Of a DNA stretch of 64,000 nt, positions 22,057 through 32,678 are shown piece after piece (the stretch's first letter is position 1; the number at the start of each line of letters is the position of its first letter). Both the position numbers and the translations under genes were made by a program. The notes beneath the pieces were generated by a model. It worked only from the letters and a program-made list of their open reading frames with translations, searched no databases and had not been told where the DNA came from. This DNA comes from Boothiomyces macroporosus (lineage: Eukaryota; Chytridiomycota; Chytridiomycetes; Rhizophydiales; Terramycetaceae), in contig JADGKB010000076.1 of the NCBI GenBank assembly GCA_027604185.1, positions 1-64,000 on the forward strand. Reading direction: 5' to 3'.

Positions 22057-24010
22057 TTAATTTGATTTCGCAGTCTCTTGAATAATTTCAATTAGTTTAT
22101 CAGTCTCATCAACTTTACCGCAACGAATTAATACTGGTTTCATTTGTTCTTCATGCATCATAATGGTAGTAAATTGCTTATCTCCAACTTTGGTTAATTT
22201 CATTGCTTTGTAGAGTCTAGCATTCAACAGCACTCTTCCTGAATTCTCTGCTCTGCATAGTAATCGCGTTTCCTTGACTTTTAGAATGCCTACACCGATT
22301 GCATTCCAATCTTTTTTACCATCGTCATTAGTGATTTGGACAAATATCTTTGCTTTTTGTTCGTGTATGGACTTTTCGTTTTCTTCTCCTTCTCCTTGCA
22401 TCAGCGAATCGCCAACTTGAGCCAATTCAGGCATTGCATCACCTTCTTCAGTTGCTTCCTCTGGTTTAGAGAATTGAAAAGTAGAATTTAGTGGCTTAGG
22501 ATCTCCCATATTTGCTACTAAAGACACTGGTTTATCATCAGATTTTGGTGGTGCAAAAGAAAACGCTGGTGGATTGGATGCGGTTGCACTAGGAGTGCCA
22601 AAGGAAAATGGTGTTTTGGTAGTATCAGTTGGTGCTCCAAAAGAGAATGCGGGCTTTGCAGTTTCTGTTTTTGGTGCTGTAAAAGAAAATGCTGGGGCAG
22701 ATGTTGTTTCTTTTGCTCCAAATGTAAAAGCGGAACTAGGTGCATCACCTTTAGGAGCAGGTGTTGGTGTTGCAATATCTGATTTTGGAGTACCAAAAGA
22801 AAACCCTGGTGCTGGAGTCGTCTTGGCACCAAACGAGAACATTGGTTTATCAGCACTTTTTTCATCAGATTTTGGAGCAGTGAATGAAAATGCAGGTTTA
22901 TCTGCATTGGAATCTGTCTTTGTCGCACCAAAAGTGAACAAAGGCTTATTAGAACTTGCTACAGGCGCAATTGGAGCAAATAATGGCTTTTTTGTGCCAT
23001 CATCCTTTTCACCAACATCTCCAGATTTTTCCATGGTATTTCCAGTAAAAGAGAATGCTGGTTTATCAGCATTAGAGCTAGTCTTTTGAGCAACTGGAGA
23101 TTTGTTGGCGGCATTATCTTTTTCAGATACATCTACAGATTTTCCAAGAGTGTTTTCTGGCTTTGACGTACCAAATGAAAAAGCAGGTTTTTCTGTAGAT
23201 CCCTCTTTAGTTGGAATTTGGAAGGTTAATGGTTGAGCAGGTGCGGCATCTGACTTTGGACCACCAAATGAAAATAAAGGCTTATCTGTCGGAGCATTTG
23301 TTGATGTTGGAGGAACAAAACTCAGCTTTGGAGCATCCACTTCTTTAGCGCTATCTGGTTTAGCTCCAACTCCAAACAATGGTTTACCATTTGTCGCTGG
23401 TGTCCCAAATGCAAACTGTTTAACTGGGCTCTTTTCCTTTTCACTGCCTTCTCCAGACATGGTGCTAATTTTGAATGCAATTTCCTTTCTGAATTTGATA
23501 TATTCATTGCACAAGACTGTAAGGTCGACATTGGATGCTGAAGCTACATTTTCACTGATTTGCTTCAAGAAACTCTTGTTCAGTCCAACAATTTTATCTG
23601 CCAATGATTTGATTTCTGATGAATTGTCTTGTTTACTAGCTAGAACAGACGAATTTTGAGCAAATAGGTTTGGTGCAACCGGTGCGGAAGTGTTTGCTGA
23701 TGGAATGCCAAATAATCCAGTGCTGGTGTCTGTAGTTGGCTCAACAGATTTGAACGTGTTGGCATAAGGATTAGATCTTGCACTTGCAGCTCCGCCTTTA
23801 CGAACTCCCTATTATTAACAAGTCTATTACTCCCTATATTTAGAATCGAAATACCTTTCTTAATGGCTTAATTTGCCTCTTGCTAATTTCACGCTCAGAG
23901 GCCCGTTGAAAATCCTATAATTAATCTATATCAACCTGCGGCCCATCTTCGTTATCATCTGCTTGCCAGTTGTAAGAATCCAGCTGATGTTCTGCGTCTC
24001 TTTTTCCCAT
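22057..24010 (-). CDS. NUP50: NUP50/Nup2-like nucleoporin with FG repeats and Ran-binding domain
   Basis: The N terminus MGKRDAEHQLDSYNWQ resembles the Nup50 start that binds importin alpha. The middle holds more than fifteen FG motifs of the FSFG and FG-xP type. The last ~125 residues are a Ran-binding domain (AKIFVQITNDDGKKDWNAIG, ARLYKAMKL). The protein would act in importin recycling at the nuclear basket. Introns: 23915-23935 (21 nt) and a composite 46-bp gap at 23809-23854, which I read either as one intron or as two (21 and 22 nt) around a 3-nt exon; both keep the frame, giving 628 or 629 residues. The stop faces NUDT21. Confidence 0.9.
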
Positions 24011-24075
24011 TTCAAATCAGAGATTTTCAAAAAAAATTATTGAGCAATTAATGGAAAACTGGATTACGTTATATA

Positions 24076-24627
24076 TTAAAAGAGAATACTGGTTATATCT
24101 TGGTCGGGATTTATGAAATTCAAGTACGGATGGTGAAAATTGAAGCTGTTGGGGTTAAGTGGGGTTGGAATAGTATATACAAACGGCAAATCAATGAAGA
24201 GACTTTGGTGGTATCCATTCATCAGCTGAAACTGTGGAATCAAGTTTGGCGAGTTGAATTTTGGCAATTTTAGAGATACTGGTTCTGATAGACTTGAAGA
24301 ATGGCCCAAATCCACTGGTATACTTTCATGTAGTGGTTCAGCCTTGAGTAATAGAGGTGAACGGGCCACTGGAGGAGAATGCTTGACAGCGAGTTTATGT
24401 TGGCGAAATTGTTCTTTAGAAAGCTGACTGTATTTGTTTTTTATACTCTGCGGTTCCAATGCCCACCTTTTAGCTGCTAGAGCATTGATTTCATGCGATT
24501 TTGAAACACCATATTCAGCTTTAAGAAAGTCTCTTATCTCTCTCTTGTACAGAAAGAATCTATCGTCAGTTTTCCCTTACCCATTGAGAGGCACTTTGGT
24601 TTTGATTTCAGGCTTCTTTATTGACAT
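24076..24627 (-). CDS. HMG-box transcription factor, mating-type (MATA_HMG) style
   Basis: One 21-nt intron (24560-24580) inside the HMG box gives 176 residues. The box spans about residues 9-78: KVPLNGFFLYKREIRDFL, then SHEINALAAKRW and SIKNKYSQLSKEQFRQHKL. The core Pro-Asn, aromatic, Trp and Lys-Tyr positions of sequence-specific HMG boxes are present. The remaining 100 residues are Pro- and Ser-rich without a recognised domain. Fungal sex-determining genes (MAT HMG, SexM/SexP) look like this, but so do other fungal HMG regulators. The neighbours (NUP50, TFIIB) do not form a known sex locus. The stop lies 65 bp upstream of the NUP50 start on the same strand. Confidence 0.78.
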
Positions 24628-25079
24628 TAATTATTGATATTAAAATTTTGGTTATATAACCGCTCCTTGTCGGAAATCCCGAAATTTGCAAAGGCATCCG
24701 ATGGGATAATTGTGCGGCACGGCGTGAAAATATCCTTGAATTGGGAATTCCTTTGTGAGGACACCGAGATTCGCGCTCATAAAGAAAACTGCCGAGTCTC
24801 TTTGAGTCGTCTTTATGACCTGAATGCTGGTAATAAGAAAAATGTTGAATCCGCTAGAATACACCTTGTAGGGTTAGAAAACCTTTCAAAGAAAACCAAA
24901 TTCAAATTTGAAAACAGAAGCTTTCTTGACCTTCAATAAACTGGAATCTCTCTGTATGATGAGGTATATCAAAATATGTTTGGCCAGTAGCTCCATGAGA
25001 ACAAAGTGGTGCTATTCACTTTGAAACAAAAGTAATACAAAAGAACTTTTTATTTTCATGGACGGACACTACCAGTATC
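24628..25079. other. Intergenic between HMG-box gene and TFIIB
   Basis: A 101-codon plus-strand frame at 24634-24939 has no homologous motif, starts with a non-ATG codon in the HMG-gene promoter and is not counted as a gene. Nothing else is recognised. Confidence 0.4.
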
Positions 25080-26059
25080 TTAAGGTGGTAGCATACTAAT
25101 AGGCTTACTAGTTTTACCAAGATCTTTTCCTAATTCATAACGATCCTCATAGATCTTTCTGTAAGCATTTCTGAGAGTAGATTCAGTACACTGTGCAGTT
25201 AATGCAATATCTTTGGCAGACTTTGGATCATCAGAAAGAGCAGAAGCAAAATACAAACACGCAGCAATCAAAGTGATTGGAGATTTTCCAGCAAGAATAC
25301 CTCTATCTGATACCATCTGACAAAGCTTCAATGCGCTTCTAGTAGTTTCGTTGTTTACGTCCAATTGCGAACAGAAACGACGAACATAGGCATCCAAGGT
25401 TTTTGGCTGCGATGGTTTTGATAAAGTAGGCTGAATCAATTTGTAACATCTTCCAATTTCCTTTGTTGAAACTTTGGTCAAATTGCAGATTTCCTTGAAA
25501 GTTCTCTCAGATTTATGCTCCCTGCAAGCTATAAATAGACAAGCGGCTTTAATTGCTTCTGCTGATTTCCCTCTCAGTGTTTTTTCATCATCAACCTTAC
25601 ATTAGATGAAAATAAAACCTTTTTAAAGAGTTGCTTCGCAGTATCAGTTACTATTCTAGGCAGACCAATAGTGTCACCCATATGCTGAATAGATTTAAAT
25701 GCATCCAATACATTTTGCATTCCCCTGTCATGAGATATTTTATTGTGGGTTCTGCTCAATTCCTTGGACATTCCCGTGCCTTTATCCATTGCTGAAATAG
25801 TGGTAGAATCGAGATGATTTGATCCACCTAATAGCGGATCCGATGCTGCACCCACACGAGATGGATCTCCTGAATTATCATCCGAATTAGCAAACGTTCT
25901 CCATTCAGAACGAGTGTCAATTACCCTATTCCCCAACACCAGCCCACAGTTTCCGCAAATCAAATCTCCAGCGGCAAAGTCTTCAATTATATTAGGAATC
26001 GGGTCTCTGCAATCAGTGCAAAACAATCGCAAGTTCAAATCAATTTTTTTAGTGTCCAT
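25080..26059 (-). CDS. GTF2B: Transcription initiation factor IIB
   Basis: One 23-nt intron (25596-25618) gives 318 residues, the normal TFIIB length. The N-terminal zinc ribbon is CTDC-x(18)-CGNC, followed by the B-reader/B-linker region (SEWRTFANSDDNSGDPSRVG, then DPLLGG), and two cyclin repeats, the second starting at TLRGKSAEAIKAACLFIACR. The second core repeat contains GKSPITLIAACLYFASAL. TFIIB bridges TBP and RNA polymerase II at the promoter. Upstream of the ATG (26060-26090) is a strong GAAAAAGTTTCAACTTTTTA element. This intron ends AAG|, less common here than TAG|. Confidence 0.97.
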
Positions 26060-26240
26060 GGTTTAAAAAGTTGAAACTTTTTCAGCCCACTTTTTTCAAT
26101 TTATGAATTGCTATCTACTTTACACACTAAAGAACTAATGCAAGGCCTCCCATGCGGAAATTAACAAAAGTAAATAATCTCTGTTTTCCAAGATCTTCAA
26201 GGAAGCTGGTATTTGGTGCAGTGGATTTTCCCGCACTTTG

Positions 26241-26322
26241 GGAAGTATGGCCGAGTGGTTAAGGCGATTGACTCGAAATCAATTTCCCTCTGGGATCGCA
26301 GGTTCAAACCCTGCTGCTTCCG
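26241..26322 (+). tRNA. tRNA-Ser(CGA)
   Basis: Acceptor GGAAGTA pairs with TGCTTCC, the D stem is GCC/GGC, the anticodon stem ATTGA/TCAAT closes loop CTCGAAA (anticodon CGA), the variable arm is TTCCCTCTGGGA-like, and the T arm GCAGG/CCTGC. It is 82 nt and has no intron. The three bases after the discriminator G are CCA, so the genome happens to spell the 3' end, followed by a T7 terminator. Confidence 0.96.
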
Positions 26323-26525
26323 CCATTTTTTTCCACATCGTGTCTAACTTTTGATAGAAAGCCCGATTGAGGACTGTGTTTATCGCTACATACTCAAATG
26401 TATCTACAAGGTCGCTGTTTGACTTGGTCCGAGCTTCGGGAGTCGCCTATTTCTTGCAGATTCATCTCGTTAGTGGACACAAGTGAATATTATCTCATAA
26501 ATTCGAATGAATAAAAACAACAATT

Positions 26526-27105
26526 TTATACAACTGATGCAAATTGGATACCGTCAACATGCCCTCCTCGCATTGATGTTTTTACATTCTTTTCAAACTC
26601 TTTTCTATTACTACGCAGCACAGCAGCGGCAGTCTTGTTTAATGGATCGTCTAAATGAGCCCAATATTACCTGCGTTCGGTTCTAGGAAAAGGTATTGCA
26701 GCCCAACAAGGATTGCATTCAAATTCAATACCGGTTTCCAGTCCTCTCTCAGGATATTCAAACAAACGTTTCCTTCCAAGTCAATATTTGGGTGATATAT
26801 TTTTTGCAAGCACAAGACTTTTGGTGCCTCATGGGGATAATTGGAATTAATTTTTATAGAGAATTGGAACACTCCATGCTGATAAAAGCCTGCCATTAGC
26901 ATCAATTACCTTCATCCGGCTTTATGGTAAGCGTAAATTCAAACACATTGTTGGGGTCAACAAAGTCCAACTTCATTGACTTTGGTAAATTTGTAAGCTC
27001 AGATAAATCTTTTTGAATCCTAATTTGCGCAGCGGTAGTCTTTGGTTTTTTAGGCTGAGATGCTTCTTCCTTTTGCTTCTTCTTCAATCCCATTAAATTG
27101 ATCAT
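26526..27105 (-). CDS. UBC12: UBC12, NEDD8-conjugating E2 enzyme
   Basis: Two 20-nt introns (26890-26909, 26651-26670) give 179 residues (human 183). The N terminus [14 protein letters not shown] matches the MIKLFSLKQQKKE peptide that docks on the NEDD8 E1. The core holds [10 protein letters not shown], then [20 protein letters not shown] with the active-site Cys, and LQYLFLEPN. It transfers NEDD8 to cullins via Rbx1. The last part, after [12 protein letters not shown], is conserved too, although the end ([11 protein letters not shown]) is short. A GTG at 27148-27150 would extend the frame, but the ATG at 27105 gives the family's N terminus. It diverges from the gene at 27170 with 64 bp between starts. 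Confidence 0.97.
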
Positions 27106-27169
27106 TTCGAATTTTTGTTGAAAATTTTGTTGGAAATTTTGAGACTTCACGCCACCGAGAATCGCGTAG

Positions 27170-29940
27170 ATGAGTGAAGCAGCAATAAATAGACCGCCAG
27201 CACTTAAACAGAGGTCGAGCTCGCAATATGGAAAGTCGTCATCAGCGTCTTCAAAGATTGAAAAGGCACAACGGTTTCAATCTTTTGACACGAATATAGA
27301 TATCAATTCACCCCAACCATTACCAGAGAAACCCAAATTACAATCACTGAAAAATGTTGCGAGCACTTCATTCAAAAAGTCTCCAGTTACTAGTGCGGGC
27401 CAACTTAAAACACAAAGACCTCGATCGATTCGAAGTGCGCGTAAAAGCAGAGGAGAGATTCATGATACGTTTGAGCAAGAATTCAATTCTGATATTTTAT
27501 CAATGGGGCATGACTTGACACTCAAACTGTATCCAAAAACAAATGCAGGGTTGCCTAATGTCGACTATGACTCTTCAATTTCCGAATTCAAAGATTTTCA
27601 AAATGGTGTCGACCATCCTTCAAATGTGGTTGGAATTCATCTAACTCCTACAGTTTCGTTACCTGACAGTATTTTCACTAAGCTTACCAATGAATTATTG
27701 GAAAATACAGCCAATGTGGAATCAGCAATTGAAGATTTGATGAAATGGAAAGATGATTTTGTAAAGCAGAGTGTTCCAAGCGCGGTTAAATTAGAAGTAA
27801 CCTTGTTGTTTTCAAAATTATTTAGAAGCAAGAGTGACTTGCATCAACCACTTTTTGAGTTGATTAAGCAAGTGCGGTATTATTCACAAACCTGGTCTGC
27901 AGGAAGAGAAAAGATGCTAGTGCTCGAAAAGGATTATCATAGACACTATCATGTACTGGATGTGGCTATAAAGAAACTGGAAGTCCTCCAAGCGCAGGTA
28001 AATCAGTCATAACAAGATAAACAAAACCAGAGTTCAAAATCAAATATTGTTGTGGGAAAGGTTTGCAATTAGATTACTAGTATTTGATTTTAATGTAGCA
28101 TTATCGAAAAATCCAAGCTCAAAAGGAAATGGAACGGGAAATGAGACTAAAGTATGCAAAGCTAACATTAGACTGGCGGTAGACCCAACTGGGGAATCTG
28201 TTACACCGGGCCATGTTTCTAGACCAACAACAGAAAGAGAACTTGCAGTAAGGACACCGGTAGCAGCCAAGCTTCACACCGATTCAGAGTGGGAGGAATT
28301 GAAAGAAGCGATTAGGGATGAAGTATTGGATGAAGCACCATGGAGAAGACAAGCAAGAGGTTATTCAAACTCAAACTGTAGGTATCATCTGTGCTTTCAA
28401 GTTATTGCTAAAGAAACACCATATCCACATACAGTCCATTCTCAAAGACTATTTGAATCGACCGTTTGCTCAGTATCCCAATATCACATATCTTAGTACA
28501 AAGAGTGGAACGTTTATCCAACCAAAGAAAGAATTCCCACTAGTACGATCAATATCAGAGCCGGACTTTAGTGTATTTTATAAAAAGGAAGAGCAATATA
28601 AGGAATATAATGAATGGTTGGGCAACATAAACAAATCAGTGACCTTTGACAAGTTTGGTAGTCCGTTGGAAGATGAAAGCAAAAAGAAGCCAAACCCCCT
28701 GCGGAAGCATGTAAGAGCAAATTCCTTCCACTGCTATTACGAGTTGAATCAATCAACTACCGTTGGCAATAATGCAAACAGTGCAAATAATATCAACGCG
28801 TTCAGAATAGATGAAGATGGTTCCAGCGATGCCTCGATTGAAAGTACAGGCACTGACGTAGATTACGAAAAGAAAGACGAAATGTATTTCAAAGCGTTAC
28901 TGAATACCCCAGACTTTTCTAGCGCGGTAAACAACTTTATCAACAGACACAGTACAACTATTGAGAATCCTGTTGTGAATGAAGAAGAAATGATGCAAAA
29001 GATTGAGGAAAGTCATGAAACATTCACTCTAAAAGAAGTTATAGAGCTGACTCTTCTTCACGCACAGCAATTACACCATATCCAACAAGAATACGAGTAA
29101 ATTACGGTTAATATAGGGATAAGGAAAAGACCATGCACGATTTGATTATCCAAATGGAAACAGAAAGAGATGCAGAGTTTGAATCAATGAAACAAAAATT
29201 GATTGAACTGGAACAGCACAACGAAAATTTATCAAAGCAACTGGAAAAAACAAGGCCATATTCTGGGGGCTCAAGGTTTTCTCAACCACTATCCCCTAAA
29301 AGACCAGCTTCTGCTAGTGCAGGAGATTCAGGTTCAGTGAAAGCAAGTCTTTCCTCAAAGAGCGATAGCACCCCCAAAAGTAGAGCGCAGTCCGTAGCAT
29401 CTAAATTGTCAATTAAAGTCACCCCACGTCCAGTCATCAACGAAAATATCGAAAAGACAATCAAGTTTGTAAAGAAACAAAATGTTTTACAGCAAAAAGC
29501 AAACGAATTCCAATCAAAATCATTCCAATTAGATGTAACAAGTCACTCATTATAGTTCTTTGATCGGTTAAAGTGGTTTGCTGATAATACAAACCGAAAG
29601 CAAGTAAGGATGAGAGAAGAAATGCAAAAGAAAGAACGAGATGAAAATGAACGCAAGCTGGCGTACTTGAATTTGATTTCATATGGGGAAGACACACCTG
29701 AATCGGAACTACCGGCCGAGTTTATGCCAATGCCAGGTTCCATACCGACACCTAAAGCGATAAACAAGTTCGTATGGTCAGATCAAGGTAATTCAATCTA
29801 AATTAGGGGTTACAACTCCATGGGGCGGTCGGTTTAAAATTACAGAGAAAAGCTCTCAAAGACTTAACGTATTAAATCTCTTTGATGTTGCACTGACACT
29901 GCAGAAGGAAAAAAACCAAGACCAGGATGAAGAGGAATAA
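27170..29940 (+). CDS. Large coiled-coil protein of unknown function
   Basis: Five introns of 19-22 nt (27998-28016, 28360-28381, 29097-29116, 29535-29555, 29788-29806) give 889 residues. I do not recognise a named domain. The first 110 residues are basic and Ser-rich, residues about 140-280 are helical (DLMKWKDDFVKQSVPSAVKL), a central part is mixed, coiled coils follow (DLIIQMETERDAEFESMKQK), then a Ser/Lys-rich linker and a conserved-looking C terminus with FFDRLKWFADNTNRKQ, PMPGSIPTPKAINKFVWSDQ and TPWGGRFKIT. The second junction (28360-28381) has a less typical donor GTTATT. It is convergent with DRC11 (28 bp), a flagellar gene, but the link is only positional. Confidence 0.75.
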
Positions 29941-29968
29941 TTGTACTATAATAAAAAGCAACTTTATT
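29941..29968. terminator. Nested bidirectional poly(A) signals
   Basis: The 28 bp between the stop codons of two convergent genes contain AATAAA on the plus strand and TTTATT (AATAAA on the minus strand) about 10 bp apart. Each transcript must end inside or beyond the stop of the opposite gene. Confidence 0.6.
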
Positions 29969-32651
29969 TTACTTTTTCTTTGCGCCCTTCTTTGGTTCTG
30001 GCTCTTCCTCTTCCGGCCCATTGATTAGCAACGTTCGCTTCTTAACTAACCCAGTCTTGTCGAAAAAGTCCTAATGGTGAATTGATAATTACTCTGAACA
30101 ACTTTGCTTCATCTGGGTTTGGTGGGGGCATATCCAACAGTTGATTTACAAATTCTTCGGTTTTTAGTGGTCTTGTTCTTAATGTTCGAATTCTTCTTGG
30201 GGTTAAAACACGAAGAACGCATATTTCAATTGATCCTGTAGAGAAGCCTTCGCTCATCCTCGCTAGGAGACTGATGTTAACAGACTCATGTCCTCGCGGA
30301 ACCAATCTGTTGATGAATTCCGTCCACATAATTACTCTCCCTCCATAATCTGGTTTAGGGCAAAAGAGAATCTTGTCAAATAGGGGAAGCATTGCTTTTG
30401 CTTCACCATCCCATGGCTTATTGGTGGTAGCAATCAAAATTACTTTTTCGTTGTGATCCCTGATCAACTTGATGGCTTTTGTCAAGTCCTTTTTAATTCT
30501 TTTTGGGTCACTTGTGTCGTCTTTTGGAACCTTTTTCGCAAAAATCATCTCGACTCCATCAATATAAATTATGGAAGGTGCATTTTGCCTCGCTACCTTG
30601 AATACCATATGAACCATTCTTACCACATTAAGTTTTCCTACATATTGCCCAGCAGTATTCCTTGGGCTTAGGTTGAGGATATTTGCTCCTAATTCTGTTG
30701 CTAATGCTTGAACGAGCATTGTTTTGCCAACACCGCTTGGCCCACACAATAAAACTGACGCAATTTTTGGATATTTTGGAGGCGGTAGTTCAGGACTGTA
30801 TGGCAAGCCCAAGGGTAAACCGCAATACTCAACCAGAACCTAAAGAATCAAATAGAATTACTCTTTTCACATCCAGGATAGATGGTGCAATAAAGAAATC
30901 TTTGGTTACCGATGTTTCAGTAAGATTATATTTCCCAATAAAGTTTTCGAGTGGGCAGGGAGAATACTACATTAATTTGACTTACTTTTTGGAAGAGCCC
31001 CGCCTTTACTAATTCTTCAATCAAAGAGTCCATGGTTCGGTTCGCGGTCAAGTCTTTCTCCTTTTTGCCCTTTTTTCCTTTATCTTTCTTTCCTTTTTTA
31101 CCTCCCTTCTTTCCTCCCTTGCCTTTCTTTCCCTTCTTTCCTTTCCCTTCCTTCTCCACAGCCAATTTTAAATTTTTCAACTCATCGGCGAGGATGTCAT
31201 ACACATCCATTTTAATTTGGGTTTCAACTTCTTTTCTTTTATCCGCTTTGATGATTTCTTGATCGTGTTTTTGAGCAAAATTCTCAGATTCATCCTTGTT
31301 TTTCCAATTGGTTGCATATTCATTATGGCTGGATTAGAAATTAATTACTGAGTGCCAAGCTGGGTCAAATAAGTAGAGTCGCCGTATTTAAAGCGGAGCA
31401 ATGGATCTTCTTCCTCCTCGTCTTGCTGGCCCTTTCCCTTTTTGTCGGATTTCTTTTCCTTTTCTGCCTTCTTTTTATCGCCGCCTTTCTTCTTTCCGTC
31501 TTTTCCCCCTTGTGCTTTGTCTGCTTCTGGAATTGCTTCTGGCTCTTTATCAACAGAAAACTTGAAATCCGGCTTCTGCCATACTTCTTGAGTAGGAAAT
31601 TCCGGAAACTTGCCATTGATTCGTTTATATTCCATATACCATTGTCTAAAATCGTCTTGTATAGCTTCCTTCATATCAGGTCCTTCCATTCGCAAAATTT
31701 TATCCTTTGTAGTGATCAGTGCTTGGAGATAGTCTTCCTCGTATTGGATTTGGAGCAATTTTCTTCTACTTCTGTTTCCTTTTGCAACTACAAGCGGATC
31801 TGACTTTACTGCCACTTCAGGCTTTTCCATTCCCAAGAACACCAACTCTTTTCTCCTTTCTTCCCTAACCTTTACTCTTTCACGGTATCCGCGGTAACTA
31901 TGATGAAAGAGAATTTACTATCTTTGAATCGTTTTGACAGCTTCCAAGGACTCATCCTTTTGTTCATCATTTCCAATCAGATCCTTTTCTTTTGCAGCTT
32001 GCTCTTTAATTTCCCTCATATATTTTGCTCTTAGATTACCCTGTCTTCCTCTTTCATTTATCTGAATTATTTTGATTGCGTCCAAAACCGTTAGTTCAGG
32101 AAATAGCTGGACGTTACTCCCAAACGAGAAATCTTTGGCATTCAAGCTTTGCTGGGGTTAAACACATCTACCAACAGATTCCTTATGTTTAGCACATTGT
32201 TCATTCTTTCCTCTGCCAGAAACCTTGGCACTGGAATGGACAATTTATCTGGTGTGAGGTTCAAATCAAGCAAAAGATCATTCAAATTATTAAAATCTGT
32301 ACATTCCAAGTCGACCAGAATCTAGATTAGCAATCAAACTACGTGTTTAATTTCTACCAATCTACCCATACAGGCTACGAGCGCATTCTTTAACAATCTT
32401 CGTTTTTGTGGATGTAGCAATTGATCGTATGCATCCTACATTATAAAAGAATTACTTCCAAACGTCTATACAATTGAATGTACTTTATATACAGCACTGC
32501 CATATGCTGAAACGCGACCTGCTGGTCTTTAATCTGCAGTGCTGGATCTTCAGGATTCTCATACAGTTCCATTTCGCGTAGCGATATTAATGCATTGTCC
32601 CAGTATTTGTTGTAAGTTCTAGGATTAATTAGGATGCTACAAATTTGACAT
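29969..32651 (-). CDS. IQCA1: IQ and AAA domain protein, dynein regulatory complex subunit 11
   Basis: Nine introns of 19-22 nt (32619-32640, 32436-32455, 32322-32342, 32152-32171, 31898-31918, 31329-31348, 30967-30985, 30840-30861, 30071-30092) give 831 residues, matching IQCA1/DRC11. The N-terminal helical region has YNKYWDNALISL and YIQLYRRLEDAYDQLLHPQK. One intron sits inside the IQ motif, restored as TIQRYYRGYRERVK. Lys-rich runs follow, then an AAA module with Walker A LLCGPSGVGKTMLVQALATE, SIIYIDGVEMIFAKK (Walker B) and sensor VILIATTNKPW. The C terminus is KKGAKKK. DRC11 belongs to the nexin-dynein regulatory complex of motile axonemes, so the organism most likely makes a beating flagellum at some stage. 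Confidence 0.93.
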
Positions 32652-32678
32652 TTTTGCAATTTGGAATCGCGAAAATAA

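Noticed and set aside
22574..23089. 171-codon plus-strand frame opposite NUP50.
   Set aside because: It is the antisense of the FG-repeat region; low complexity repeats open frames on both strands.
24634..24939. 101-codon plus-strand frame upstream of TFIIB.
   Set aside because: Non-ATG start within the HMG-gene promoter, no motifs, no splice partners.
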